Assembly: GCA_026874595.1 (NCBI GenBank)
Contig: CM049306.1
Coordinates: forward strand, 39,250,019 to 39,314,018
Direction of reading: 5' to 3'
Length of the DNA: 64,000 bases
From: Sipunculus nudus
Lineage: Eukaryota; Annelida; Sipuncula; Golfingiida; Sipunculidae
Positions 26,919 through 39,341 of this stretch are shown here, one piece after another. The translations under genes and the position numbers were made by a program. Each line of letters begins with the position of its first letter. The first letter of the stretch is position 1. The notes under the pieces are model-generated. The model ran no database searches, was not told where the DNA came from, and saw nothing but the letters and a program-made list of their open reading frames with translations.

Positions 26919-27747
26919 ACAAGGGACCCATGGGTCACATTGCTCAGCTGAATTTTGGAAAATATTAGTAACTGCAAAATATTTTTATTTCTTTTGGTGT
27001 TTCATGTATATTATCATAAGAAAAGCTATGAGAAAATGGCCCTGCTAAAATGAAACTCTGTAAATTATAGAATAATGGACATGAGCTGAACCATTTAGTG
27101 ATGCACCAAGGGAACAAATAGGCCTACGGTAAGTGTTATATAAAAGTAACATTTCATAAACAAATAATGTGTGAAGGTAATTAAGTTTTCAAAAGCTGTT
27201 AAATATATGGCCATATGAGTTAAAAATTAATCCCACAAAGTTTGACCAATATTCCTAATTTTAATACTAAGTTAACAGTGTTATTCACACCTAGGCCCTG
27301 CCAACTTTAAGAGATATGAATGACATGCTACAAAGTATTTATATCTTCTTAAATCTTGTCAGTTAGCACTTACATTAGATCCTAATATTTTATCACATTT
27401 GAATATTAGGATTAAATTCCTAAATTTTTTTTCTTTAAAACAATCAAAATTGTCCAAGTCTCATCAAAAAGAATTTATTTAACATTAAAATTATAAGATT
27501 CATCTTGTTTATTAGTCCTGTGTATTGAAGGGGTGGGTGGGGGGAGGGGTCTCCGTTGTTACTGCTCGTTGCTGAAAAAAAATGTTAATTTTAAGATTCA
27601 TCTAGTTCATAGTACAGGTCTGTCAACAGAATGTGGGTGGGGATGGGGGGTATGGGGGAGCAGGGGTTGCCAGAGAAAAAGGCTCCCTGTGGTATGGTAT
27701 TAACTGCAGACAGCCTGAGCAAGCTCAACTCATTGGAAAGAGCTGCC

Positions 27748-28398
27748 CTGAATGACCTACAGTCACCAAAGTGGACTGCTTGACAATGTAAGGGAATACA
27801 ACAAGAGCCTCCAAAATAAATTCAATTACTAACCTAATTTTGCAGCTTTTATTTTCAAATTTCAGATTTTAACAGATTAAATCCTTATGTGCACATGCTG
27901 TGAAAATTGAATCCACAGTACTTACAGGAAAAAAACGTGCCGTGGCCAAAGTAGGGCAAAATTTAAGGTACTAATTTTTATTTTTGCTAATATTTTAAAA
28001 AATTTAACAGATTTTGATCTAATTTTGGGTATACAATTTAATTTTGATTAATTAAAGTTAAATTACTGGAAAAAAGTCCTTAGCTTTAACATGTTTTGTG
28101 TTAAGCGATCAAATATCTTTTCTGATTTTTTACAAAATGCATTATGTTTGAGCCCATAACTTTTTTAGATTATATAATACAGACCTTATTTCTGGCATGT
28201 ATATAGGAACTATATAGAGGAATATTTATGGTAAATATGAGGAAAAACAGATGAGTGGTTTTGGTATTAGGCAGTCCTGAAGTGTGAAAATATGTTTTTA
28301 ATAAAAGATTGAGGTTTTTCCTTAATTTCTCAAAGGAACAAAGTCGCAAAGACCCAGTTTTCAGCTTGGTAGGAGATCTTTGGGACATCTAACATTAT
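27748..28398 (+). repeat. internal direct duplication, copy 1
   Basis: Begins CTGAATGACCTACAGTCACC and runs to GGGACATCTAAC. The same sequence with scattered substitutions and small indels recurs 682 bp downstream. Confidence 0.85.
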
Positions 28399-28429
28399 GC
28401 CAACAGCCTGGGGAGCATAGAGATATGCA

Positions 28430-29072
28430 CTGAATGACCTACAGTCACCAAAGTGGACTGCTTGAGACAATGTAAGGGAATACAACAAGAGCCTCCAAAA
28501 AAATTCAATAACTAGCCTAATTTTGCAGCTTTTATTTTCAAATTTCAGATTTAAACAGATTAAATCCTTATGTGTACATGCTGTGAAAATTAAATCCACA
28601 GTACTTGCATGAAAAAAACGTGCCGTGGCCAAAGTGGGCAAAATTTAAGGTACCAATTTTATATTTTTGCCAATATTTAAAAAAATTTAACAGATTTTGA
28701 TCTAATTTTTGGTATACAATTAAATTTTGATTAATTAAAGTTGTATTACTGAAAAAAAGTCCCCACTTTTTGTCTTAAGTGACCAAATATCTTTCCTGAT
28801 TTTTTTACAAAGTCCATTATGTTTGGGCTCATAACTTTTTTAAATTAAATAATACTGACTTAATTTCTGGCATTTACATAGGAACTATATAGAGAAATAT
28901 TTATGGTTAATATGAAGAAAACCAGATGAGTGGTTTTGATATTAGGCAGTCCTGAAGTGTGAAAATAGATTTCTAATAAAAAATTGAGGTTTTTCCTTAA
29001 TTTCTCAAAGGAACAAAGTCCTTTGACCCAATTTTCGACATGGTAGGAGATTTTGGGAACATCTAACTGTAT
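28430..29072 (+). repeat. internal direct duplication, copy 2
   Basis: Matches copy 1 from CTGAATGACCTACAGTCACC to ACATCTAAC. A more diverged single version is present at about 21830-22325 in another family A element, so the duplication arose inside this family. Confidence 0.85.
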
Positions 29073-29404
29073 GCCGAATTTAAGATTCGTAGGTCCAATG
29101 GTGTCGAAACGTGCCAGTCTTACGGACGTCTTACGTGACTATAGGTTCATCACGCAGGACGGCCCGACATACAGACGGACGGACAACGGACCACGACTAT
29201 AGCTCAGCTGAGCTAAAAATGTGTGACTATAGGTTCATCATAGGGGTAACTACATGTAAGAATGAATTTGTCATTCTTTCTAAAAGAATCAGAAACCATG
29301 ATCCCTTAAAGCTAGATTTGGTACATTAAGCTGGGTCAAAACTTGATAACAAACCCTGAATAAAAAACAAGAATGTTGATTCTGAGAGACAGGAAAGAGC
29401 ATTT

Positions 29405-29614
29405 AGTGGCAGATCCAGCTGGGGGGAGGGGGAGGGGGGTCAGGGGGGTCCTGACCTTCCCCCTTTTGGAGTCTAAACAAACTTTTTTTAGGGTTTAAAA
29501 CCAAATTTTGCAACCCTGACCCCCTGCTTCCTGGACCAGAGGACCCTTTTTTTTAGGTTTTCTATCAGTCCTGGGCATGACCTTCCCTTTTCCAAAATCC
29601 TAGATCTGCCCCTG
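29405..29614. mobile_element. G-rich TIR repeat (family F), copy 1
   Basis: Left end AGTGGCAGATCCAG followed by a G-run; right end CCTAGATCTGCCCCTG is its approximate inverse. A second copy lies at 46990-47152. The end sequence is reminiscent of hAT-type MITEs, but no 8-bp target duplication is clear. Confidence 0.6.
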
Positions 29615-32459
29615 ACATTGGCATTTGGAGCCTTTTCAATTGCATAAGCATCACTGACTGATGAATTTTTGTGAATCACAACTCTGTCCAAGACAGTGCT
29701 GAGGAAGAAAAAATTTTGATTTTTTTTTTGAATCCTTGAAATATTTCTTATTTTATCTGATTCAATGCAAACCATTTGTTTCGCTGGCTCTAACTGTAAC
29801 TTAAGTGGTGACACGATATTCTGCAATGAATCAAGGTATTTATTCTTAACAAGATAACATTAAGATAAAAAATTCATGGCAATCAATATTACAAATTATG
29901 GGAAGTTTGACTTTAAGTTAAACTTTAAGCATTCATGAATGTCTTTTCACTCAAAACAGACTAATGACTGACAAATTGGAAAACTTTAAGAAACATTCAG
30001 CCTTATTTCATGCTGGCAAGAATATGTTACTGGTGAACAGTGTTTTATTTTCTGATCGATAAAAAAACACAAAACTTGAACAATATGTCTATCTAAAGAG
30101 TGATAAAAAACAGAAATCACAGGACTGTAGGATGTACCACCGCAGTTACACAACAAATAAGTCTGATTTCCCAGAACCATTTGGTTGTTAAGATAAAAAT
30201 TCTTATTATAGCAGTTACAATATGTCTCCTGCTAACAAATGAACAGCTTGGCCAACAGCCAAGCAGATGCTGAGAGATAAAACAGACAAATACCCACTGC
30301 TATAGTTCAGCATAAAAAGTTAAACATTTAAAAATAGAAAAACTCTCATTTTCTTCAGACTAACTAGAAAAACAAGCCAAACCTTTTTAATATGATTTAC
30401 TGCGGCATGACAATCTATTAACATTATTGATGTTGTGCAGGTCTCTGCTGAAGTATGTAATATAAATTACAGAAATACGAAAACAAGCATGGCCTTCCAA
30501 ATATCAACTGTTCATTAAGAATAACAAAATATGACCCAGTGACTGTCACAGTAAACAAATGAAATTTTACACACAAGCATGGTTGTAAAGGGCAAAGCTT
30601 GGTTTCTATAAATGCCATTAAGAAACAGAAAACCAAATCAGAGATTTACAAGATGCAAGTTTCTATAGAATATGATACAGTGACTTAAAAATAATTCAGG
30701 TTAAGAATATTACTGAATACTGCAACTTGTTTACAAACATGTTCCTGCTGTTTATAAAAATAATGACTAAAAAATAAAATCTCTAACTCTGATCCCATTT
30801 CTTCACATTGATAAACAGAAGTCTGCTCTTCAGGTTTTCTTGGGGCACCATGCCCCCCTCATGTGCAGCTAGGCAAGACTATGATGCTCCCTATTTAAAA
30901 CAGCCTGACTGATGCTACATACAGCTCAGCAAATAGATTTCTAAGGTATTCAACCCAATCCATTTCATCCTGGGCTTATGTCCAGCCTACAAAACTTTGA
31001 AAAGACCACTCCCATGCACCGGTGTTTGTCAAGCAGTATTCATATCCTTTAAAACCAGCCAGTCACATAACAAAGTTAGTGATCTGACAATCTAATTTGG
31101 TGGGCTCTTACAGGATCTCAAAAGATAGGATTCGCTAAAAAGCTGATCGCATTGCCACCGCCTCTGCATGAATAGCAGCACTTTGATGTCCCCAGATGAC
31201 ACATACAGTGGCCTCCCCTGCAACCCAGCTGGAGTGTCACATAAGGAGCTGCTGCTACAGTAACCTAACAGCTCATCGGACTGACTCAGTGCAGTCAGTG
31301 GTCTTACACAGCGGATAGAGAGGAGACACTTAGCTGTGAAAATACAGCCATCAGGCTGTCAGAGGATGCCCCTACTTGATCAATATGACCCTCAGACTGC
31401 CTGCATTAGTAGGAACTTCTCAAATCACAGCTATTACTGCGTATGGTGTCCACTGGTTTTCATATATATTTTTTCTATTGTTTATATTGTTACTTAGAGT
31501 ATGAAGTAAAAATATCAGGCATAAATATTTCATTTTATACCAAGTGAGCACTCGTGTTGTTATTTCAATGCCATTTTTGACAGAAAGGGCCAATAATTAA
31601 AAATTTTCCCAGAGTGATTTACTTTTATTTTAACTTAAGTACTGGTTTGCCTAAATTTCTTCAAAGCTTGTAAGAGTATGGTGATCTACATATTAATGAG
31701 GTACATTATTTCATTTTTTTTTTTATTCAATGCAAATATTTGTTCAGTTTTGTTCACTTACAGTCTTGCTTTCAGGGTTATGTTTTTGTGTTGCATCTGC
31801 AGAATATTGGTCATTGTAACATGATTTCATGTTTCCAAGAACATCAAAGATCTTTCTAAATTTCAAGTCTGAACATTATAGCCTACTTAATGGGTACAAT
31901 TTGTGCCCTAAGATACTGCTTTGTGGAAGCACAGACAAATGGCCATCACTAAAACTTAAGTTGCCTGCCCCTTATGATCAGTCACTGAACTTAACAGCCC
32001 TACTGCTTAATAATAACCATTACTAAGACATCATTACAACTTGGAACTTCACTGAACATAACTAAAACCATCACCATTTAAAGAGGCTGTAGCAATACAT
32101 CAATATATATTAAATGCATTACACTGAAGCCAGTCATTCATCAATAATTGAGTTCAAAATTAAATTATTATCTATACAGTAAATAATTATCCCTGTTTTG
32201 ATATGCAGCTTACATCTAAATTACAATAAAAAATTAACAATATACATGATGCAAATCAGCACTGCTGTTTAACATGGAAATAAGTTGCTACATATCCTAC
32301 ATTTGTTACTGACATAATTATTTATCACTTATTCTATACAAGTGCTATAATAATATTTTAATAGGTGCATTAATTATAATGTTAATCTTAGCCTCACCTA
32401 GGAAAAAAACTTTTAGCACTTAACACTAAAACAATATATAATGGTTTTTTGCCATATAA
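29615..32459. other. unannotated sequence with one GC-richer island
   Basis: Mostly AT-rich with no supported gene. About 31080-31450 is visibly GC-richer than its surroundings, without a long ORF in any frame. It could be a conserved non-coding element or untranslated exon. Confidence 0.45.
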
Positions 32460-33300
32460 CATATGACTGAGATATCCGAGGAAAAATAATATGCACTGCT
32501 TCAATATTTATAGTGTTTACATAAATCATACATATTTTAAAAAATTTGACCTTAAAGACCAAGTTAAAGATTACATATTTTCAAACTCTTTGGTTAATTG
32601 TCAAACTCTCTGAGCACTTGGTTGAAACATTTAGGGAATCATATTGAAAGGGTGGAAAAATATGCAGTACTTCAAAAATTATTGGTACACTTAATTCCTA
32701 GATTTCTGAAGATTTGATTTTAAGATGAAGGTCAAGGTCACCAGTTTTTTTTTATTTTAAAAGATTTTGGCAAAAACAATTCAAATATCAAATTTCACAT
32801 AAAAAATATTCAGTGGTAAAAGATATAGCATTCACAATAAAAAATTTAAATCGATTAAATTTGACCTTGTTCAAGAACTTGGTTAGGACAGCATGTTAAT
32901 CAAATTTGAGAAAAGGTGATGCATATATGCAACATGTGCTTCAAAAGTTATCACATTCACAAGAAATCCTCGAAACAAAGAACAATAGTTCACTCATTTG
33001 ACCTTGAAGATCCAGCTAAAGGTCACCAGTTTTCAAACTCACCCCAGATCTTGATCAAAACAAATTGAGGAAAAAATATTAAATACTTCAAAAGTTTTGT
33101 GGTTCACACAATTTTTTATTTACACTTATTTGACACTGATGATTAAGATCCAGGTTATCATTTTTCAAATTCCTCAAAGATATTGGTTCAAACAATTGAA
33201 ATATAAAATTTTATGAAAAAAATACTGAGTGGTTTAAAAGTTACTGCGTTATTAAGGAATGACGCGCACAACTACTAGGGACAATTGTGACAGACCAAAC
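32460..33300. repeat. degenerate tandem array with AAGGTCACCAGTTTT units
   Basis: About five diverged units of roughly 140-170 bp, each with a GACCTTRAAGAYC..GGTCACCAGTTTTC..AAACTC-type phrase, at about 32550, 32720, 32860, 33000 and 33130. It resembles the tandem core of the other families but has no recognisable ends. Confidence 0.55.
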
Positions 33301-35255
33301 ACTATATATATACACCGGTAGGTCTCCCGATAGGGGAGTGGATTTAGATATAGTCAAAAACCCCCAAGATATTCAAAGTTCTACCGTTTACTGCATATAA
33401 AAAGAGGTTTAAAGCCTTAACTCCAGTATGGCTGTGTGAGGGTGGAACAGTTTATTTATCTGATTAATTAGCTGGCAGTCTGAAGGAATACAACTCAATA
33501 CAGTCTGAAAACAACCCCCGATTTGCTGCCTCTAATCAACTTACAGTAGCTTCCAGACAGTCCCTTCAGCAGACCACTTCTTCTTGATTTCAACAAACAT
33601 GATTTGTGGATCGGCACTGAAGTGTGGAGTCTATGGGAGAATCAGTTAAGATCTTTGGCACTTCCTATAATAAGACTGAAAGGACATAAACAAAACCTCA
33701 CTGGACAAATGAACCTGGAAACATAAATCCCCAAATTATCAATAGACTGGTGTGTAATAACAACCAGATAATGGATATAAAATTGAAATTAACCTTAGAT
33801 TAATTGTTTAATTTCTCCTTCTTCTTCTCTGACTTGTTAATTTGAATATGGTAAACATTCTAAAATACATCATTATGAGACCCTAAATTTACATAATTAA
33901 GTGCAAAGCTTTTTTTAAGACATTTTCAACATCTGAGGTTATAGCCATTTGTCAAGCACTAGATTTGAAGGGAATTACATATGTCGGCTTCAAAGGATTC
34001 AGGAAGGGTGGTAAAAGTGGTGATCAGTAGAGACAAATATAATTTGCAGATGAGGGTATAGTATACCCCAAGTGTTCATCTGGCTTCGATTTTTCAGGAT
34101 TTTCATGATGTCTAATGGACACCAAACTGCTTTTGCAGCCAAATTCATGCCTTGAGAATTTCCCCACACAACTTTCCTGTTGTATTTCTGTGCCCTCATA
34201 CCAACCCTGACCTCACAAAAATTTCAAACACACTAATTGGGGCTGCCATATCTTGCATACAAAAGGTAAAACAAATAGGCTTTGAATCATCCAGCTTTAT
34301 TTAAGAAATCACTTTGTAATGACCAAACTGCAGGCTTCTTATCCATTGCATGGGATCTTATGTATTACCCATTGAAGAAATAAATTTGAAGGTTCTAGTC
34401 CAAATTGAATTACTGCACCTAATATAGGCCTAAACATAGTCTCTTAACAAGGAGACTGTAGCTGGAAGACAAAGAAATCTTTTTGGACAAGTTATTGTTT
34501 TAGCTGGAAGACAAAGACATATTTTTGGACAAGTTATCTTAAAAGCTTGCTGAGCAAACCCAAAAACAGAAAATGTCCGAAAAAATGTAATATGTATAGT
34601 AAACAGTTGCACAGGTAGTAGGATTTCTATAACCTGCCTGCATCAACTGAAGGGATAACACAAGTAGCTTTTGTGCACCGAGATTTTCTTCACTGCAGGA
34701 TATAGATCTTGCACTTCCTAAAGGTAATGGCACACAGGTTATTGATCAAGGCTGACTCTGTGTAAGGCACCGCAGTAAATCATCTGACCATGATCAGGTC
34801 CTATCTAAATCCATATCATGCTGAGACCACACAAGGTCTGTCAGCAGCCTTGCCCGTTAGCTGTAGAGTTCAGGTAGATAACACCCTGGGCAGGTGTTAA
34901 CACTTACTACAGCAGGGGGTTCCTAACCTGGCTAGGGATACCAATTTACCTCACCTTGTGGCCTTGATAAACTTTTCACCTGAGTTCTGTGAGTTACAAT
35001 AACACCTAAGCTGCAGGCAGATCTCCAAAGGTAACAGTGTGTAGGGCATGGATCATCTCAACCATATGTCAAGGGAGGACTCCAGAGGTACAATAAACTT
35101 GAGGGTTGGGTTAGGCACTATGTTCTATTTAATATGTCCCTTACTTTAATTTAGACACATCAAGAGCATGTTTTCTTTAATATAATATGTAATCATCACA
35201 ATTCTGCTTTGTTTGAAACTGTTGTCAGAAAATTCATGGTCATCACTTAACATGA
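33301..35255. other. unannotated sequence
   Basis: No supported gene. Contains a short tandem duplication (next entry). Short frames at 33999-34733 have no family features. Confidence 0.45.
34460..34543. repeat. 42-bp tandem duplication
   Basis: AGCTGGAAGACAAAGA followed by TTTTTGGACAAGTTAT occurs twice with a 42-bp offset and few differences. Confidence 0.85.
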
Positions 35256-35263
35256 CTCAGTAG

Positions 35264-36163
35264 TAGTGTTGGGACGATATGGGTTTTTGATATCATGATA
35301 ATTATTCAAATTTTATTGCGATATACCGTGATATCGCGATATTTTTAATTATATATAATGGCATTAATAAGCCATCAATAATGATATTTATAACAACCAC
35401 CTTTAAAGTCTCGACTTTATACAAGGGGTTAAGTATTAATATCATTTATACCTATTATGCCAGTACCACAGAAAGACTCATTTAGTGATGTAAGTTGCAT
35501 GAAGGTCCTGCAGATGTGCAAGCTTGAGGCGCGGGAAGTCCTGCCCCCATCGTTGAATCACGCTTGTCAGAATTTTCCATCAGTTTCCTATTGCTACATA
35601 AAAGTCAGAGAATCCCGGCGAATTTTCGGAGAGCGTGTCATACCAATCATGGTTAAATATACCATCCCAATTTTATATGGAAAAATATGCAACCCCTATG
35701 GAATGTTCGATTCAGTTGTGACACTTTTATGTTGACATTTTTGTTCTATGCAATTAAAGAATAAATATGTGTATTTATTGCTCTTTCATTACAATGTTAT
35801 TTTCTCCTGGAATTCTCAAGCTTTTGTCCTCTCTGATTCATCCTGGTACTTCCGGACATTTCTGACTAATCCCGAAGTCTGTAGCAGACGGTTCCACCCA
35901 CACGCGGACATTTCAGACTAATCCCGAAGTCTGTAAGAACACGGTTCCACCGACACGCGTGTATTCATATACATGTGGTTCATAAAAATAAATGTGATTC
36001 CTTAAAATAAATTTATTTTGAACCTCAAGGGCTTGCCTGTGAACCAAAATCGTAAACAAAAAATGATATCGTGGTATCGCGATAATAGAAAAGTTGACGT
36101 TATGATAACCGTAGCTGTCAGATATCGTGATTATACCGTATACCGGTAACCGTCCCAACCCTA
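35264..36163. mobile_element. hAT-like MITE with perfect 8-bp TSD
   Basis: The element begins TAGTGTTGGGACG and ends CGTCCCAACCCTA (inverse TAGGGTTGGGACG), a 13-bp terminal inverted repeat with one mismatch. It is flanked on both sides by CTCAGTAG (35256-35263 and 36164-36171), an exact 8-bp target duplication of the length hAT transposases make. Both subterminal regions are rich in GATATCG-type motifs (palindromic GATATC, repeated). At 900 bp with no transposase domain, it is non-autonomous. The 92-codon frame inside has no recognisable content. Confidence 0.88.
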
Positions 36164-36171
36164 CTCAGTAG

Positions 36172-36490
36172 GCATTTATATTTGACTGGTAAGCCTAACA
36201 TGAGTTGTGATACAAGCCATATGGAGGAACTCACTGCAATGTCACCCATCCTGTTGCATCAATGTCATTCAGTTTGGGGTACAAATGTGAATTTAGACAA
36301 AAGAATACATGTGAACTCACACACCAAACTGAAAATCCATTATTTCCTCAATTGCAAATAAGTTGGCTGTAATCCAGAGCCATGCTTGCATCCATGCAGT
36401 CATATATTAAAGAAACATGCAGAGGCATTTAAAAATATGCAAAGTTAAAAAAGAAAAAAAACCTTATTCTTTCACATGGTAAGTGTTGTC
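36172..36490. other. unannotated spacer
   Basis: Between the hAT-like MITE and the next family A element. Nothing recognised. Confidence 0.45.
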
Positions 36491-36544
36491 AACAAGGGAC
36501 CCGTGGGTCATTACGCTCAGCCTACTGACATGTTGACAATATAT

Positions 36545-37937
36545 TTGAACAGAACAGAACAGAACTTTATTCAGGAAAAAGGCCTCAGGCCCAAAGTTCC
36601 AAACATTTCAATAAATATTCAATTTAAACAAGTACATCAATCCAGTGGAAGGTAGCAGTCTTATATTTCCTGCCATTAATACAAGTAACAGAACTGCATA
36701 CCTACATACACTATAAATCTGTTTTGCCATCATCTGTGAGTATAAACATAATTACACTTCAATAAACAGTCAGTTCAGAAATTACAACAATATAATGTTA
36801 AGTAACAGTCTTAAAATGACTAATAAATCATGCCATAAACACATGTAACATTATTGCACATCTAAGTACACAATGAATCTATTTTGCTGTCAACAGTGAG
36901 TACTGTTTAAAATACATAATTCAACCATCTATCATTTTCCGTCTCCTCAAAAACGAATTAAACACATATGCAGCAACTTTTGATATTTCAAATGGATTAT
37001 CTAAATTAAATAACTTTATAAAATTTTGTTAACTTGGATAATGCAAGTCTTGTCTAATATATTTTAACCTCAAATCATGATATAATTTACACTCTTGCAT
37101 AAAGTGAGCTTCATCCTCAACAATATTGAATCCATAGCATAAACAATATTTACAGATCCTTTCATAAAATAATTCACATCTCCAATGTACTATGCCATCC
37201 AAACATATCCAAAACCAGACTGGAACAACAATGTTCTCACTTGAGATGCCCAATTTGATTTACCACTATTGTCTAAATTCATCAACATGTTGTACACCTG
37301 TTTCTGATATCTATGTTCTGGCATATGCAAAAGTTTAATCCAATACTTAATACAACGCAATAAGCAAGTTACAAACAAAGGAAATCTGCCACATTCTCCT
37401 AGTGCTGCTGCATTTGGAGTATTCTGGCCTACATTTAAAATGTGTTTGCAGAATTTGTACTGTACTCTCTCTATAGTTTCTGATTTTTTAAAACCCCACA
37501 ACTCACATCTATATGTTAGTATTGGCACTATCATTTGATCAAACAAATAAAAGAGATGTTTTGTACTTAAATATTTACACTTTTTGCTGAATGTTTTAAT
37601 CATGCATACAGCTTTGTTTGCTTGTAAAACCTGCTGTTGTTGTGTTTTTGACCAAGACAATTTTGTGGAGAAAATAATACCAAGATATTTGTAGTATGGA
37701 ACCACTTCTAACTGTTTACCTTTTAAATACCATTTTTCTACTTTTCGTAAGGGACCACCTTTCCTAAAAACCATTATCTTAGTTTTATCTGTATTAATTT
37801 TGAAACCATAATTTTCACAAAACTTTTGTAAGAGATCAATCTGTTGCTGAAGTCTACCTACAGTATCTCCACAATTAACCATATCATCTGCAAATAACAA
37901 TGTCATTAAATTTGAGAGATTACCATTTACATATATC
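36545..37937 (-). mobile_element. 5'-truncated non-LTR retrotransposon with 13-bp TSD
   Basis: The insert is bounded by an exact 13-bp direct repeat GTTGACAATATAT (36532-36544 and 37938-37950). On the minus strand it starts inside the reverse transcriptase gene, so its 5' part was lost at integration, and it ends with AATAAAGTTCTGTTCTG followed by more TTCTG units: a polyadenylation-type signal and a short tandem tail rather than poly(A). This is the usual signature of target-primed reverse transcription. A TTCTG tail argues for a CR1/RTE-like group rather than L1. The host sequence is the family A element, split 50 bp from its left end. Confidence 0.92.
36921..37937 (-). pseudogene. LINE reverse transcriptase C-terminal fragment
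   Basis: This is the C-terminal part of a non-LTR retrotransposon ORF2. It enters at the LLFADDM active-site motif (37883-37898 region; both aspartates intact) and continues through NTDKTKIMVFRKGG, YYKYLGIIF, VPILTYRCELWGF and ERVQYKFCKHILN, the order seen in the thumb and C-terminal region of these proteins. The frame stops at 37190. A different frame (37253-37029) carries RICKYCLCYG..VEDEAHF, the Cys-rich C-terminal motif, so a frameshift and probably a deletion separate the two. A further TAA (37029-37031) is followed in frame by FIKLFNLDNPFEISK to a final stop at 36921. The ATG at 37945 lies in the flanking target duplication and is accidental. Non-functional. Confidence 0.9.
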
Positions 37938-39239
37938 GTTGACAATATATGTCCTTACACAGACAACTAATTAAGATAATATAGGTGGCATCATTGTTCA
38001 TGCATATTAGCTTAATTTCATCAAAACCCATAAAAACAACAAATCTGATGACAATCCGACCAGCCTTTCATGAGGAATCTGGCAATTTGTGTGTAATTTG
38101 TATTATTTCTGGGGTGCTCAAACATACCCCAAAACTCTGAGAATATAGGTCACTGTGACCCAATTTCAGGTTTCTGGAGAGAACTTTTGAGGAATTCTCA
38201 GGATGTCAAGTTAGAAGATTCTGGGCCCCATGGTTATGATTTGTGCCCTACTTTGGTATCAAATTTTCAATGATTCTTAGGGGTGCTTATAAGCCCCATA
38301 GCTCAGAAAATATGGGTAACAGAGACCTTAATTCATGTTTCCAAGGAGACTTTTCACAGATCTCCCTGGATGTCAAGTTTGAAGATTCTAGGACCAATGG
38401 TTACAATTTGAGCCCTGTTAAGGGACAACTGCATCTTTGAAGGTCTCATTAATAGCGAAATAAAATGTGTTAAAATTTTTTTTTAAACTAAGGTGGTGCC
38501 ACCAGTCCACAAGAACTGATGAAACTCTCCATGATGAATATGCATGCAAAGAATCAGGATCATTATTGTAATAGTTGTTCAGATACTGGAGCTTTTGTAT
38601 CAAATTTTAAGTTATTCTAGGAGGTACTTCAAAGACCCATAGCTCAGAGGATATGGGTAACAAAGACCTAATTTCAGGTTTCCATGGAGTTTGTTATGGA
38701 CCTCCCAGGATGTCAAGAAAGAAGATTCAAGCTCTAATAGTTATGATTTGTGCCCTGTTAACAGAAGACCTGACCTTGAAGGTCTCAAAAATAAAGATAA
38801 AAATGGCCAGGTGGCACCATCAGTTTGCAGGAACTGATGAAACACTCCATGATGCATATGCATGCAAAGAATAATGCCAATCAATGCACTAGTGGTTCAG
38901 ATACCAGAGTTTTTGTATCAAATTTTTAATTATTCTGGGGGGTACTTCGGAGCCCCGTTGCTTGAAGAATATCGGTAACAGAGACCAAATTCCAGGTTTC
39001 CCAGGAGATTTTTTCATGGACCTCTTTGGATGTAAAGTTAGAAGATTCCAGGTCCAGTGGTTACGATTTGTGATTTGTTAACGGACAGACGGCCGGATGG
39101 CCTAAAGGCCAGATGGTAGACGGACAAAGAGTGATCGCTATAGCTCAGATGACTTACAGTCAGCTGTGCTAAAAAGTATAATAGAATTGGTCTGGATTAT
39201 GTCAAGTGACAGCATACTGGTAGGCCATGAGGAGTTATA

Positions 39240-39341
39240 AACAAGTGACCCATGGGTAATGACGCTTAGCTGACTGGGAAGAGATTGGCAAAAGGAAATT
39301 TTATCATATGAATGGCCTTACAGTCAGCTGAGCTTAAAATG
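39240..39341 (+). mobile_element. ~100-bp minimal family A derivative
   Basis: Left end ACAAGTGACCCATGGGTAAT then GCTTAGCTGA; right end CTTACAGTCAGCTGAGCTTAAAA. Only ~50 bp separates the two ends, with no tandem core and no GACGG tract. It begins 64 bp after the larger copy ends. Confidence 0.7.

Larger units (their letters stand above)
26919..29219 (+). mobile_element. family A element, long form with internal duplication
   Basis: Left palindrome GACCCATGGGTC at 26925-26936 then GCTCAGCTGA. The right end is TAGCTCAGCTGAGCTAAAAA (29200-29219), in which the usual hairpin loop is missing so the two arms abut. G-runs lie at 27530-27550 and 27638-27658. The interior carries a ~0.65-kb direct duplication (27748-28398 and 28430-29072). 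A GACGG-type tract precedes the end (about 29165-29190). Non-coding. Confidence 0.65.
36491..39176 (+). mobile_element. family A element split by a LINE
   Basis: Left end AACAAGGGACCCGTGGGTC (palindrome with one variant central base, 36498-36509) then GCTCAGC. The right end is the hairpin TAGCTCAG...CTGTGCTA at 39141-39171 plus AAAAA, preceded by a GACGGACGGCCGG-type tract. The LINE at 36545-37937 lies 50 bp inside the left end. The right part is a tandem array of ~300-bp units (starts near 38100, 38260, 38600, 38930), each with a phrase like ATAGCTCAGA..ATATGGGTAAC and AATTTCAGGTTTCC, and two GGTGG(T/C)(G/A)CCA-type palindrome variants (about 38493 and 38811). Confidence 0.68.
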
